Below, in pieces: positions 1 through 9,042 of a stretch of DNA of 64,000 bases. A program made the translations under genes and the position numbers. Origin of the DNA: Selaginella moellendorffii. Taxonomy: Eukaryota; Streptophyta; Lycopodiopsida; Selaginellales; Selaginellaceae. The notes beneath the pieces are model-generated. The model was given only the letters and a program-made list of their open reading frames with translations. It ran no database searches and had not been told where the DNA came from. The stretch spans positions 2,103,139 through 2,167,138 of the forward strand of contig NW_003314266.1 in NCBI RefSeq assembly GCF_000143415.4, in the 5' to 3' direction. Each line of letters begins with the position of its first letter. The stretch's first letter is position 1.

Positions 1-1
1 A

Positions 2-1570
2 TTTGAAGCACCAATTTATTCAACAAAAACATATAGACCTGAAAATGATGTCTCCATACACCACCCATGGAAAAATAATTTTAAAATCTATGAACTTACT
101 GAAATAATGAGGCAAAAAGATGATATAATCTTTATAAAAGCTTTAAATAAAATAAAAATAGGAGAACAAACAGATAAAGAGCTAGAATATATAAATAAAC
201 AAGTCACTACAGATACATATAACACAGAATACTATTCTATATTTGCAACTAATGAACAAGTAAGAGAACATAATGAAAAAATAATACAACACATACAAGG
301 TAAAGATATAATTATAGAAGCACAAGACAAACATGGAAATTCCTGTCCTACACATTTTTCGCTGCCAGATGACACAAGAAAAACACAAGGACTACATAAA
401 ATATTACATTTGAAAAAGAAAATGGCAATTGAAATAACACAAAATATAGCAACAGAAGATGGATTAGTAAATGGAGCAGATGGAGTATTACAAGATATAA
501 CCCAGATTGAAGAAGAACAAATAATGTGGATAGAATTCCCAAATATAAAAACAGGTGAAAAAACAAGAGCTAAAGAAAACATAACAATAAAGCAAAATAA
601 TGAAAAAAACTGGACACCAATAAAAAAAATAACAAGAACAATAAATATTACTAAAAATAAAAACTATGTTATAAGTAAAACCCAATTTCCAGTACAACCA
701 TGCGCAGGAAGAACAATACATAGAGCACAAGGATCAACAGTTATGCAATTAGGATATGACCCATATAAAACAAAATATCTAGGACAAGCATATACTGCAT
801 TATCAAGAGCACAAACATTAAAAGGGATACATTTATATAGACCAATTGAACATAAACATATTAAAATCAATAAAGATGCAGCTAAAGAAATAATAAGAAT
901 GACAACAGAAGCACCATGGCAAATTGATCTAATAGATTTACAAAAAGAAAAAACAGCTAAACAAACAATTATACAAGTTCTAAATACAAGATCTATTACT
1001 GCACATCAAGAAGATATAAAGAGTGATTCACAATTATTAACATCAGATATAATATGTATGCAAGAAGTAAGAACACAAAAACATGAGGATTTATATTTTA
1101 ATAAATATAAATCATATATACATGAACAACCCCCACATATAGCAATATTGCATACAAATGACTACAAATCAGAAATAGTAGAACATTTAAAAACAGAAAC
1201 AATGGCAATGTCATATGTATCACTAGAAAAAAATAAAAAACAATTACAGATAATAAATTTACATAGAAAACCTGGAACAAATATACATATATTCATAAAA
1301 CAACTACAAAAATATATACAGAAAATAGATAATAAAAAACCAGTAATAATTACAGGAGATTTTAATATTGACTACCAAATAGAAGAAGTAAAACCACTTC
1401 AAACAATAATGGAGAAAGAAGGATATATACAAATAATAAAACACAATACACGTAATAATAAATTAATAGATCATATATGGATAAAAGATATAATATATAC
1501 AAAAGCAGGAATAGCACCTGCATATTGGACAGATCATAACAAATTATATATCATAATAAAAAATATTTAA
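2..1570 (+). CDS. Helentron RepHel C-terminus: Pif1-like helicase fused to EEP endonuclease (5' partial)
   Basis: The frame is open from base 2, so the protein starts outside the window; the first internal Met is at 107. The N-terminal part resembles the Pif1 segment after motif III (an 'ELTEIMRQKDD' stretch, like the ENMRQ-DD of Pif1 helicases). Around bases 690-850 are the late helicase motifs 'TIHRAQGST' and 'AYTALSRAQTLKG', which are diagnostic of Pif1/RecD-type UvrD-C domains. From roughly base 970 the protein becomes an endonuclease/exonuclease/phosphatase domain: 'LNTRS', 'IICMQEVRT' (catalytic Glu), 'VIITGDFNID' (catalytic Asp/Asn) and a final 'YWTDHNKL' (catalytic His), ending at TAA. 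Both domains look uninterrupted, so this part is not obviously decayed. Codon use is extremely A/T-biased, unlike any cellular gene here. Confidence 0.8.
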   Translation, partial: FEAPIYSTKTYRPENDVSIHHPWKNNFKIYELTEIMRQKDDIIFIKALNKIKIGEQTDKELEYINKQVTTDTYNTEYYSIFATNEQVREHNEKIIQHIQGKDIIIEAQDKHGNSCPTHFSLPDDTRKTQGLHKILHLKKKMAIEITQNIATEDGLVNGADGVLQDITQIEEEQIMWIEFPNIKTGEKTRAKENITIKQNNEKNWTPIKKITRTINITKNKNYVISKTQFPVQPCAGRTIHRAQGSTVMQLGYDPYKTKYLGQAYTALSRAQTLKGIHLYRPIEHKHIKINKDAAKEIIRMTTEAPWQIDLIDLQKEKTAKQTIIQVLNTRSITAHQEDIKSDSQLLTSDIICMQEVRTQKHEDLYFNKYKSYIHEQPPHIAILHTNDYKSEIVEHLKTETMAMSYVSLEKNKKQLQIINLHRKPGTNIHIFIKQLQKYIQKIDNKKPVIITGDFNIDYQIEEVKPLQTIMEKEGYIQIIKHNTRNNKLIDHIWIKDIIYTKAGIAPAYWTDHNKLYIIIKNI

Positions 1571-1587
1571 AAACAAAAGCAAACCAA

Positions 1588-1614
1588 GCGTTGCTGCAAC
1601 GCAATGCGCAGCAA
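1588..1614. repeat. Nested inverted repeats at transposon 3' end
   Basis: Two overlapping perfect inverted repeats start 18 nt after the stop codon. One is GCGTTGC-T-GCAACGC (1588-1602, 7-bp stem). The other is TTGCTGC (1591-1597) pairing with GCAGCAA (1608-1614) across a 10-nt loop. They share bases, so only one can form at a time. They are a GC-rich island in very AT-rich DNA, consistent with the subterminal palindrome of rolling-circle transposons. Confidence 0.65.
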
Positions 1615-1630
1615 TTTATTATAATAGTGG

Positions 1631-2106
1631 CTAATTAACAGCTTCTTGCTGTAGCTAAATCATTCTTCACATGAGTCAATTTATTGTCCTGCCAACTCAA
1701 AAACCTAGAGCTGTTACTATATAGTCCTATATTTCCAACTCAAAGAACAGGATGAAGTGGTGTGGATGGCACTCGTCACTGGGTTTGCACAGCAGAAAGA
1801 TTGCAAGATTGCAAGCTTAGCATTAGATGGCATGAAGGTTTACATGATGGGGTTTAAGAGAAACTCTAGTAAAATGTGTTAGATCCAGCTTTAGTGTACC
1901 TTTCTTCTTTATTTCCTCGGCTTGGACAAAATTTTAAAGTTGGTAGAGCCAATGTTATGATCCAATGCAAAAAGACAAAAATCTAGTCTCCCTAGACTAT
2001 GTTATACCACCCAACCACCCTTGACTTCTACTGTGGCACCTTTAAGAGTCTGGAAACTTCTGACACTTTTGCTCAATGCAGCATATCCAGGGAATTCAAA
2101 TCATCA
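1631..2106. other. Intergenic, nothing recognised
   Basis: The DNA between the transposon end and the 3' end of the receptor-kinase remnant shows no convincing coding, RNA or repeat structure. Confidence 0.5.
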
Positions 2107-3999
2107 CTACTTGTATTCGTTGAGGAGCTCCTTACCTGGTGGGAGCTTAGTGGGAAGAGTGCCAATCTCAAGATATCCCAGCAACATGGCCACAACGTCA
2201 CTCATTGTTGGTCGAGCTTCCTCATGTTCTTGCGTACATAGCATGGCAACACGGAGCAGTCTAGAAACCTCCTCCACCACATAGACACTGCCCAGCCTCT
2301 TGTCAATGCATTCGCTCATCCTGTTTGCCATGACGAGTTTCCAAGACTGCAGCCATGAAAGCATTGGTTATCGGTTCTAATTTGATCGACTTACCAGTTG
2401 AAGTAAGAGCTCCTCTGCCGCTGGCGAGCTCTAGGACGAGGATTCCGTAGATAAAGACATCGGCTTTGGCTGTCAATCGCCCTCGAGTTGCGTACTTGGG
2501 TGCCATGTATCCACTAGAAGAATGGCGTGAGTTTTGTCCAGACTGCGGAAGGAAGAGGATTACAATGTGCCGGCCACCTTTGTACTCATGAAGCTTTTGT
2601 CCAAGTTTGATATCCCAAAGTCGGAGATCTTTGGCTGCAGCTTGATGTTGCTGGCTTTGATGTCTCCGTGGATAACCTGGACATGGGACTCCTCGTGCAA
2701 GTAAGCAAGACCACGAGCTATCCCAATGGCAATTTGAAAGCGTGACTGCCAGTCAACGAACGCGTTTGATCCAGAACCTGCGGATAAAGCTTATCGTTAG
2801 AAAGAATGGAGAGAAACAAGGATTATTACTGAAGAGCGCTCGGTCAAGGCTGCCTTTGTTGAGGAAGTCGTAGACGAGCAGCCTTTCATCTGCCTCAACA
2901 CAATAGCCTTTGAGCCTTACAAGATTTCGGTGCTGAATTCCCATGATAATGATGATCTCGTTCACGACCTCTCTTTTGCCTTGGTTAGACTGCAAGGAGA
3001 GCTTCTTCACTGCTACTTGCGAGCCACTGTTTAAGGTGGCCTACAAGAAACAAGATAGTTCTAGGCGTGCAACTTCACAGAATAAAGAACTAACCTTGTA
3101 AACAGTTCCAAATCCACCTTGTCCAAGCTTGTTCTTCTCGCTGAAGCTATCAGTGGCTAGAGACAAATCCTGGTACTTGAACACAAGAGGACCTTCAATG
3201 CTTCCTGTTGTCAACGAAGCAAACCACGTCAAAAACGGGAAGAACACTCGAGAGAAAATAACACTTACTTTCGATGTCGGTATCGTCTCCACGCCTCTGG
3301 CGCCAAACCAACTTGGTATGTATCCTCCATCTCCATATGGCAAAGCCAGCAACACCCAAGAGCAAACAAAGTCCCACTGCTCCTCCCACGAGTCCCCATG
3401 GCCAAGAAGAGGAACTGGATGCTCGAGCCGGAGGAGAAGAACTTAATGGAGGTATTGGAGCTAGCGCAGGAGCTGAAACATTCGGACCCAGCACCCCCAA
3501 CACACCTACAAGCACAAGCTTCTCATACGAGATGCATCTAGTGATATTAGAGAAACTTACTCATTTTGACCAGCTCGGCAGTAAAGTTGTAGTTCTCGAA
3601 TCTCAAGCGGCAACGATTGGAGGTGTCGTTGATCCAAAGCACGCCACCCACGGCAAGAGAAGCCACTTGCTGGAACTGACTGTAGGCCTGCTGGATGCAC
3701 GAGGCGCAGCTTGTCTGATCCGACATGTTGTAGCAGCCAATGTGGCCGTGAGTGGTGTCGGGGAAATCACCATAGCCAAGGCATGAAGCGAATCCATTGG
3801 GAGGATTGTGCTCATAGAGGAACTGGATGACCGTCTCCACATTCTTCTGGAACTGGCTCCCTTGGGTGGTCTTGCGGGTGGCGTTATACACGACACCAGG
3901 TTTGGCGTCGCTGCTTGGCTCGTCGGGTGGAATGCCTTGTGCTGCCGAGCGATCGAGCAAGAACAGGGGAATCATCCATAGCAAGATCAAGAGTGCCAT
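2107..3999 (-). pseudogene. Cysteine-rich receptor-like kinase (DUF26 ectodomain), decayed
   Basis: The gene reads from 3999 down to a TAG at 2107. A signal peptide is followed by one Gnk2/DUF26 domain (C-x8-C-x2-C-type core 'CYNMSDQTSCASCIQQ'). A small Pro/Ser spacer and a membrane segment ('LVGGAVGLCLLLGVAGF') follow near 3370-3430. The kinase then begins: 'KLGQGGFGTVYK' near 3110, 'VAVKKL' near 3010 and 'HRNLVRLKGYC' near 2930. Several things are broken. The catalytic loop reads HGDIKASN instead of HRD. Residues between that loop and the DFG segment are missing. After 'VAGT' (about 2560) the frame is lost before '[19 protein letters not shown]'. The last exon ('CIDKRLG...ARPTMSDVVAML') is out of frame with the preceding one under the obvious splice sites. 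Normal CRKs carry two DUF26 domains; this one has one. It could still be expressed as a truncated receptor, but a working kinase is unlikely. Confidence 0.75.
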
Positions 4000-4244
4000 T
4001 GCTGTGCTTCACGCGGCTGAGCCAAAGAGAGTATGTCAAGTCCAAAGCTAGCAATGTTAATATTAAAGTTTAACATTAATTTAAAATAAAAATTCTTTTA
4101 TCCTTTTTCTTAATTATAACGAAAGAAAATACGACTGGATAAGCATACGTGTCATATCTGCGGCTTCCTATTGGCACAATCCGAATCTTTAGAATATGCT
4201 TCATCAATGGAGGGTTTTCTCGCGGAGCCGGTTCGTTGTTGGCT

Positions 4245-4835
4245 ATGGCAGCAGCGGCAATGGCATTCTCCTCCTCCTTCCTGCGACTTCCCAAGATTTA
4301 CGCTCCACAGCAGGTACCGCAATCGCCTCCTTCAGCTAGAAATCTCTCAGGGGTAGCAAGATCAAGCGTGGAGCATTCCAATCCCATTAGAATGATCCAG
4401 GAAGAAAAGTTGGAGAGCCCACCGTCGCTCTCGCGGAGGCAAGCGGTGTTGGCTTCCACCACCGGCATTGTGTTGGCGGGGATGATGGAGCTCCATCCCT
4501 GCGCGGCATTGGCAGACTTCATCGAGGATTACAAATCGGACACCGAGGCCGTGATTGCCAAGGTGAAGGAGACGCTGGCGCTGGAGAAGACCGATCCGGC
4601 AAAGCCCAACGCGGTGGCGAGCCTCCGGCAGAGCTCAAACTCTTGGGTCGCCAAGTACCGGAGAGAGAAGAGCGTCGCCGGGAAGCCCTCCTTCAGCAAC
4701 ATGTACTCGGTGCTCAACGCCATCTCCGGGCACTACATTAGCTTCGGGCCCTCGAGCACCATCCCGGCCAAGCGCCAGCAAAGAATCCTCGAGGAAGTGA
4801 AAGACGCCGAGAAGGCGTTGAGTAGGGGACGATAG
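4245..4835 (+). CDS. PSB27: Photosystem II repair/assembly protein Psb27, thylakoid lumen
   Basis: Single-exon gene. The mature C-terminal part carries the Psb27 signature: 'SNSWVAKYRREK', 'GKPSFSNMYSVLNAISGHY', 'SFGPSSTIPAKR' and a final 'EEVKDAEKAL'. Psb27 binds the lumenal face of CP43 and helps assemble and repair PSII and its manganese cluster. Targeting is bipartite: a Ser/Ala-rich stromal transit peptide, then 'SRRQAVLASTTGIVLAGMM' ending in 'ALA' before Asp. The twin arginine before the hydrophobic stretch implies the Tat route into the lumen. I chose ATG 4245 (MAAAAMAFSSS...) because it begins a typical transit peptide. An in-frame ATG at 4149 would add 32 residues and probably lies in the 5' leader. 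The gene is divergent from the CRK remnant with about 245 bp between the starts. Confidence 0.9.
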   Translation: MAAAAMAFSSSFLRLPKIYAPQQVPQSPPSARNLSGVARSSVEHSNPIRMIQEEKLESPPSLSRRQAVLASTTGIVLAGMMELHPCAALADFIEDYKSDTEAVIAKVKETLALEKTDPAKPNAVASLRQSSNSWVAKYRREKSVAGKPSFSNMYSVLNAISGHYISFGPSSTIPAKRQQRILEEVKDAEKALSRGR

Positions 4836-4954
4836 AACAAGGCTTTGACCAATAATCAAAATCTGGCATATTCACTGAACGATGCCAAGAAATTATGGAC
4901 TAATTTAGGTGGTTTATGGACAGTAGATGGAATAGTTTAAAACCCTTAAAACCT

Positions 4955-5625
4955 TTGCAAAACACGAGCCTATACCTGAAAGCAAGGCAGTGCCAGGCTT
5001 TGCAAGCGAATCGAATACCTGGTGTGTGCTCTGCACCGAGCGTATGAATCCTGCAGCAAGCACGGGATGATCGCGTTCTCGTCTGTGATTCCACGCCGGC
5101 ATATCTCCGAGCGGGTGGTGACCATGGTGCCGCTGGCCTTGAGAACAGCCACGAAGCTCTGAGTGTCCGGCTCGTTTGATCGTCCATAACCATGAACGCT
5201 AGCTCTTCTTCTCCACAATCTGCGAATCCTGTATGAGCGCGTTCCATGTAACCAAGTCGCGGTTCCAGCACCAGCAAAGCGTCAGCCATGCTCCCACACT
5301 TTGCATACGCGTCTACCAAAGTGTTCTTTATGAAACCATCCGCCGGTAAAGCGTGCACGGCCATGGATTTCTCCACCGAGACTGGCTTCATCATCGGACT
5401 CCTCCAATCCCAAACTCGTACAAGCCATACACGAAAGTGTGACCATCAAAATGGAAGCTTGTGCTACACTCCATACTTGCACGAGCTCACGTTGGCCATT
5501 CTCGGCGTATGAGGGAGTTCCAGGAGACGACGCTATGGAAATCCATTCTGGCGAAGACTCCCACCATGGATGCTAACCAGCGTGTTTGCAATGTAAATGC
5601 CAGAGTCGTGTCCATTGTGGCGAGG
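4955..5625 (-). pseudogene. Deleted inverted copy of the neighbouring DYW-PPR gene
   Basis: Read on the minus strand, this matches the intact PPR gene at 6801-8996 in the same order but with gaps. About 5625 (HNGHDSGIYIANTL) matches gene bases near 6940. The stretch at 5390-5260 (KSMAVHAL..., KNTLVDAYAKCGSMADA) matches about 7255-7370. The stretch at 5215-4955 matches about 7850-8105. The match ends at the segment corresponding to 'FDSLAKP'. Roughly 400 bp of the middle repeats is missing and many frameshifts break the frame. Its 5' end abuts the peptidase-like remnant with no spacer. Confidence 0.85.
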
Positions 5626-6430
5626 TGAAAGAAGAGCTTTCAAAGAGGAAGGAGAAGAATAACTTACAGAAAAACTGCATTCTAGCCTTGCTTGAACAAC
5701 TTGAGAACGCATTTTCGCATCGCCGGTCAAGTTTGTATTGAGTTCGATGATATCAGAGCGAACTTAACACTATTGTGAAAAACAATTCTTATCAGTGTTT
5801 GACTACTAACTTGTTTTCTCTTGCGCAGCTAGGCTCAGGATCTAGCACGAAACATCAAAAGCCTGCAAAGATTAAACAGCCACAAAGTTTCCAATTCAAG
5901 TATGGCCAAGCGAGAGATAGTTCTCTCGAGACGAAGCTAAGAGCCATCTCCCATGCGACTCTGGAAATCCAGTTTAGAAGAATAAACCACTTCTAGAGTT
6001 GGACTCTTACTGCCGATAACTGAAGGAAAAGATCAGAGGACGTCAATCTTTTATAGAACGACGTCACATCGTTTTGTTCATCAGGCTCAAGAACTGACAC
6101 AAAGTTCTTCCAAGAAAACGGGAAGATTGAGCTTCCACCGCCATGGTAAAGAAAAGTCCACACTTTCACCTGTTTGTAGATCCAATCGGGCGAAACAAGC
6201 TGTGATATAAGCGCAGTGACAACTCCCGGATAAACTTGTGTGTAAGCAAGTCCTACCGTCTCTCCCGAAGAACCACCAAGAACAAGCCATCTTTCGAAAA
6301 GAAAAAACAAAGAACGAACACGTTGAAATTGTTTTGGGTTTCAGTTCTTCATGGAGGTCCAAGAGCTGGATGCACGCGAAGACACGCACAGTTCTTCGAT
6401 CTCAAGCACTATCGTGTGACCCTACTAAAA
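5626..6430 (-). pseudogene. Truncated copy of the proline iminopeptidase gene
   Basis: Segments align in order to the intact gene at 9043-10797. The match includes 'LHGGP-AGCTRRHAQFFD' at about 6350-6400 and the 'GGSSG' nucleophile-elbow region near 6260 (GGSWG in the intact gene). It also includes 'DWIYKQ', 'GGGSSIFPFSWKNFVSVLEPDEQND' and the intronic/exonic sequence down to 'SQVVQARLEC'. The first exon, the lid, the catalytic Asp and the His exons are absent. The remnant runs straight into the PPR copy at about 5626. Its distal side (about 6460-6490) still shares a short stretch with DNA at about 11030-11050, so the source segment extended beyond the peptidase gene and tRNA. Confidence 0.85.
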
Positions 6431-6800
6431 ACTTTAAATTCTAAACTCTTAATACATGCTATTCCCTTGATTTGTATCAACAAGGCAAATGGGAAGAGAT
6501 CCAAACGGAATTGATTCCAATCTCTTTGAACATGGAGATGGTAACATTGGCAAATTTATAGACTTGTTTGATTGTTTTGATTGATATAAAAAAGTGGTAT
6601 TTCGATTGATGATATGGGGAACGTTACTATCTAATTTTTTGTGGGAGGGGGGCCACCGGTAGCTTGCTACCACGTGTCATTTTGGCCTTACACCAACCCC
6701 GTTTAAAGTTTAATTCTAAGAAGCATAGTTGTTGATTTAGGGTTTATGGGCAATTTTTTTAGGGTAGTGGTGGTTCATGGGCGATCCTGGCTCAACATGA
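6431..6800. other. Upstream region of the PPR gene
   Basis: No coding sequence is seen. It holds a short stretch shared with 11030-11050 (see the duplication finding) and a CACGTGTC G-box/ABRE-type element at about 6673-6680. Directly before the start codon is a run with two overlapping ATGs; the one at 6797 is out of frame with the gene. Confidence 0.45.
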
Positions 6801-8996
6801 ATGGAGCTTTTTCAATCGCTCCAATATCCTCGAAACGATCAATGCTTTGAGGTAATCTCCCAGCTCGTCACTGCCTTGAAATCGTGCAGGAGCTCCAGAG
6901 ACCTCCCAAAGGGAAGGCTCGTCCACGCAAACGCCGCTCACAATGGACACGACTCCAACATTTACATTGCAAACACGCTGCTCAGCATGTACGCTAAGTG
7001 TGGAGCCATGGTGGACGCTGCTCGAGTCTTCGCCAAAATGGATCGCCACAGCATCGTCTCCTGGAACTCGCTCATCCTGGGATACGCCGAGAACGGCCAA
7101 GGCGAGCTCGCGCTGGTTCTCTTTGCAAGCATGGAACGCAGGACAAGCTTCCACTTTGATGGTCGGACTTTCGTGGCTGCGCTGAAGGCTTGCACGAGTT
7201 TGGCCGTGGAGGAGTCCAAAGCTTCCGGCAGCAAAACGATGGTGAAGCCTGTTTCACTGGAGAAATCCATGGCTGTGCACGCTCTCGCGGCAGCCCGAGG
7301 CTTTCAAGAGGATGTTTTCGTGAAGAACACTTTGGTGGACGCGTATGCGAAGTGTGGGAGCATGGCCGACGCTTGGAGAGTTTTTGCCGGTGCTGGGAAC
7401 CGCGACTTGATTACCTGGAACGCGCTCGTACAGGGATTTGCAGACTGTGGAGAAGAACAGCTAGCTTTCGAGTTTCTCTCGATGATGGAGGTGGAAGCTC
7501 TTCGAGCGGATGGTTTGAGCTTTACTGCCGGTTTTAAGGCCTGTGCCGGGCTGGCCGAGAAGGAACAAGGCCGGGAGATCGACGGGACGATGGTAAAGAC
7601 CAAGGCTCTCGAGAAAACCATGGCTTTGCACGTCCAAGCTTCTCGCAAGAACTTAGACTCGCACGACATCATGGTGGGGAACGCTCTGGTTGACGCCTAT
7701 GCCAAGAGTGGGAGCCTCACGGACGCGAGCAGGGCCTTTGCGAGGATCCAGAAGCGAGACTTGGTGCTGTGGAACACGCTCCTCGCGGGACACGCGTCAA
7801 ACGAGCAAGGAGAGGAAACTTTGGATCTCTTCTTCCAGATGATCATGGATGATCACACCGAGCCGGATGCTCGGAGCTTCGTGGCTGTGCTCAAGGCCAG
7901 CGGCACCATGGTCGCCTTGAGCGCCACCCGGTTGATCCACTCGGAGATATGCCGGCGTGGAGTCGCGGACGAGAACGAGATCATCGCGTGCTCGCTGCTG
8001 GATTCATACGCTCGGTGTGGAAGCATGCAGAGCGCACTCCAGGTATTCGATTCGCTTGCAAAGCCTGACTCGGTGCTGTGGACTGCGTTGCTTTCAGGAT
8101 ATAGCCGCGAGGGAAACACCCGGCTCGTGTTTGAGACGTTCTGCGCGTTTCTCGACCAAGGCTTTCGTCCAAACAGTGTGACTTTCGTGTGCCTTCTCAC
8201 GGCGAGCAGCCACGCCGGCCTGGTCGCCAAAGGCCAGGCGATCTTCCAAGCGATGGAGCTAAAGTTTGGGATCCAGCCAGGGCCGGAGCACTACCTATGC
8301 ATGGTGGATCTCTTGGGACGCGGTAACAGGCTAGACGAAGCCGTGAAGATGGTGGAAGCCATGGAAGATGCTACAGTCGGGCACTGGATGACCGTCTTGG
8401 GGGCTTGCAAGAAGTGGAAGAACGTAGAGATGGCAAAGCTCGCTTTCGAAAAGGTCGTGGAGCTGGACGAGAGAGATCCTGCTGCTTACTCGCTCATGCT
8501 TGCGACTTATGCGAGCTTGGGGATGTGGCAGGAGATGCCGCGAGTTTACGAGATGAGGAGGAAAGGTGGCGGGCTTGCGAGGCCGGGATTGAGCTGGTGG
8601 ACGGACGAGACGGGGGCAGTGCACAAGTTCGTGGCCGGGGACGTGCGGCATCCACAGATGGAAGAGATCCAGCGAAAGTTGGGAGAGCTCGCGGTGAAGA
8701 TGAACGAAAAAGGCTACGTTGCGGACTTGGCGAGCGCTGCGAGGAAGAGAGCTTCCGATGCCGACAAGGAGAGGTCGCTATGTTGTCACAGTGAGAGGCT
8801 GGCGATCGCGTGTGCGCTCGTGAATTCCTCCCCCGGGACTACGATCAGGATTGCGAAGAACTTGAGAGTTTGCGACGATTGTCACTCGGCGACGGCGTTT
8901 TTTTCCAGGATTGAGCGGCGGGAGATCATTTGTAGGGACTCGAGCAGGTTCCACGCGTTTCGCGATGGTGCTTGTTCGTGTGGAGACTTCTGGTAA
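6801..8996 (+). CDS. PLS-class pentatricopeptide repeat protein with E/DYW domain (organellar RNA editing)
   Basis: Intronless gene of 731 codons. Repeated PPR units run through most of the protein ('NTLLSMYAKCGAMVDAARVF', 'NTLVDAYAKCGSMADAWRVF', 'NALVDAYAKSGSLTDASRAF' and others). They are followed by E motifs and a C-terminal DYW cytidine-deaminase domain. That domain shows HSERLAIA (zinc His and catalytic Glu), CDDCH (zinc cysteines) and a terminal C-S-C-G-D-F-W. The last triplet is DFW rather than DYW, a variant that is tolerated in the family. Such proteins bind a specific plastid or mitochondrial transcript and convert C to U. The repeats and domain are complete and the frame is clean. 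Two insertions of the type 'KTMALHVQ'/'KSMAVHAL' within the repeats are unusual. Transit targeting is not obvious. It converges with the peptidase gene, 46 bp apart. Confidence 0.92.
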   Translation: MELFQSLQYPRNDQCFEVISQLVTALKSCRSSRDLPKGRLVHANAAHNGHDSNIYIANTLLSMYAKCGAMVDAARVFAKMDRHSIVSWNSLILGYAENGQGELALVLFASMERRTSFHFDGRTFVAALKACTSLAVEESKASGSKTMVKPVSLEKSMAVHALAAARGFQEDVFVKNTLVDAYAKCGSMADAWRVFAGAGNRDLITWNALVQGFADCGEEQLAFEFLSMMEVEALRADGLSFTAGFKACAGLAEKEQGREIDGTMVKTKALEKTMALHVQASRKNLDSHDIMVGNALVDAYAKSGSLTDASRAFARIQKRDLVLWNTLLAGHASNEQGEETLDLFFQMIMDDHTEPDARSFVAVLKASGTMVALSATRLIHSEICRRGVADENEIIACSLLDSYARCGSMQSALQVFDSLAKPDSVLWTALLSGYSREGNTRLVFETFCAFLDQGFRPNSVTFVCLLTASSHAGLVAKGQAIFQAMELKFGIQPGPEHYLCMVDLLGRGNRLDEAVKMVEAMEDATVGHWMTVLGACKKWKNVEMAKLAFEKVVELDERDPAAYSLMLATYASLGMWQEMPRVYEMRRKGGGLARPGLSWWTDETGAVHKFVAGDVRHPQMEEIQRKLGELAVKMNEKGYVADLASAARKRASDADKERSLCCHSERLAIACALVNSSPGTTIRIAKNLRVCDDCHSATAFFSRIERREIICRDSSRFHAFRDGACSCGDFW

Positions 8997-9042
8997 GATT
9001 AAAGAGGTACTTTCATTCGCAAAAACGTTTTCCATTGCAACT

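Larger units (their letters stand above)
1..1630 (+). mobile_element. 3' part of a Helentron/Helitron2-like rolling-circle transposon
   Basis: This strongly AT-rich block ends near 1620-1630, after which the composition returns toward that of its neighbours. It consists of the C-terminal part of a helicase-endonuclease reading frame followed within 20 nt by nested inverted repeats (1588-1614). A Pif1-family helicase followed by an EEP-type endonuclease is the arrangement described for Helentron/Helitron2 elements, whereas canonical plant Helitrons lack the endonuclease. The Rep (HUH) nuclease part would lie left of the window. The exact terminus is not fixed by the sequence; I place it in the AT-rich bases just after the hairpins. 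Confidence 0.7.

Noticed and set aside
2-1570. Cellular Pif1 DNA helicase gene
   Set aside because: The endonuclease fusion, composition and terminal hairpins fit a rolling-circle transposon better than a host helicase.
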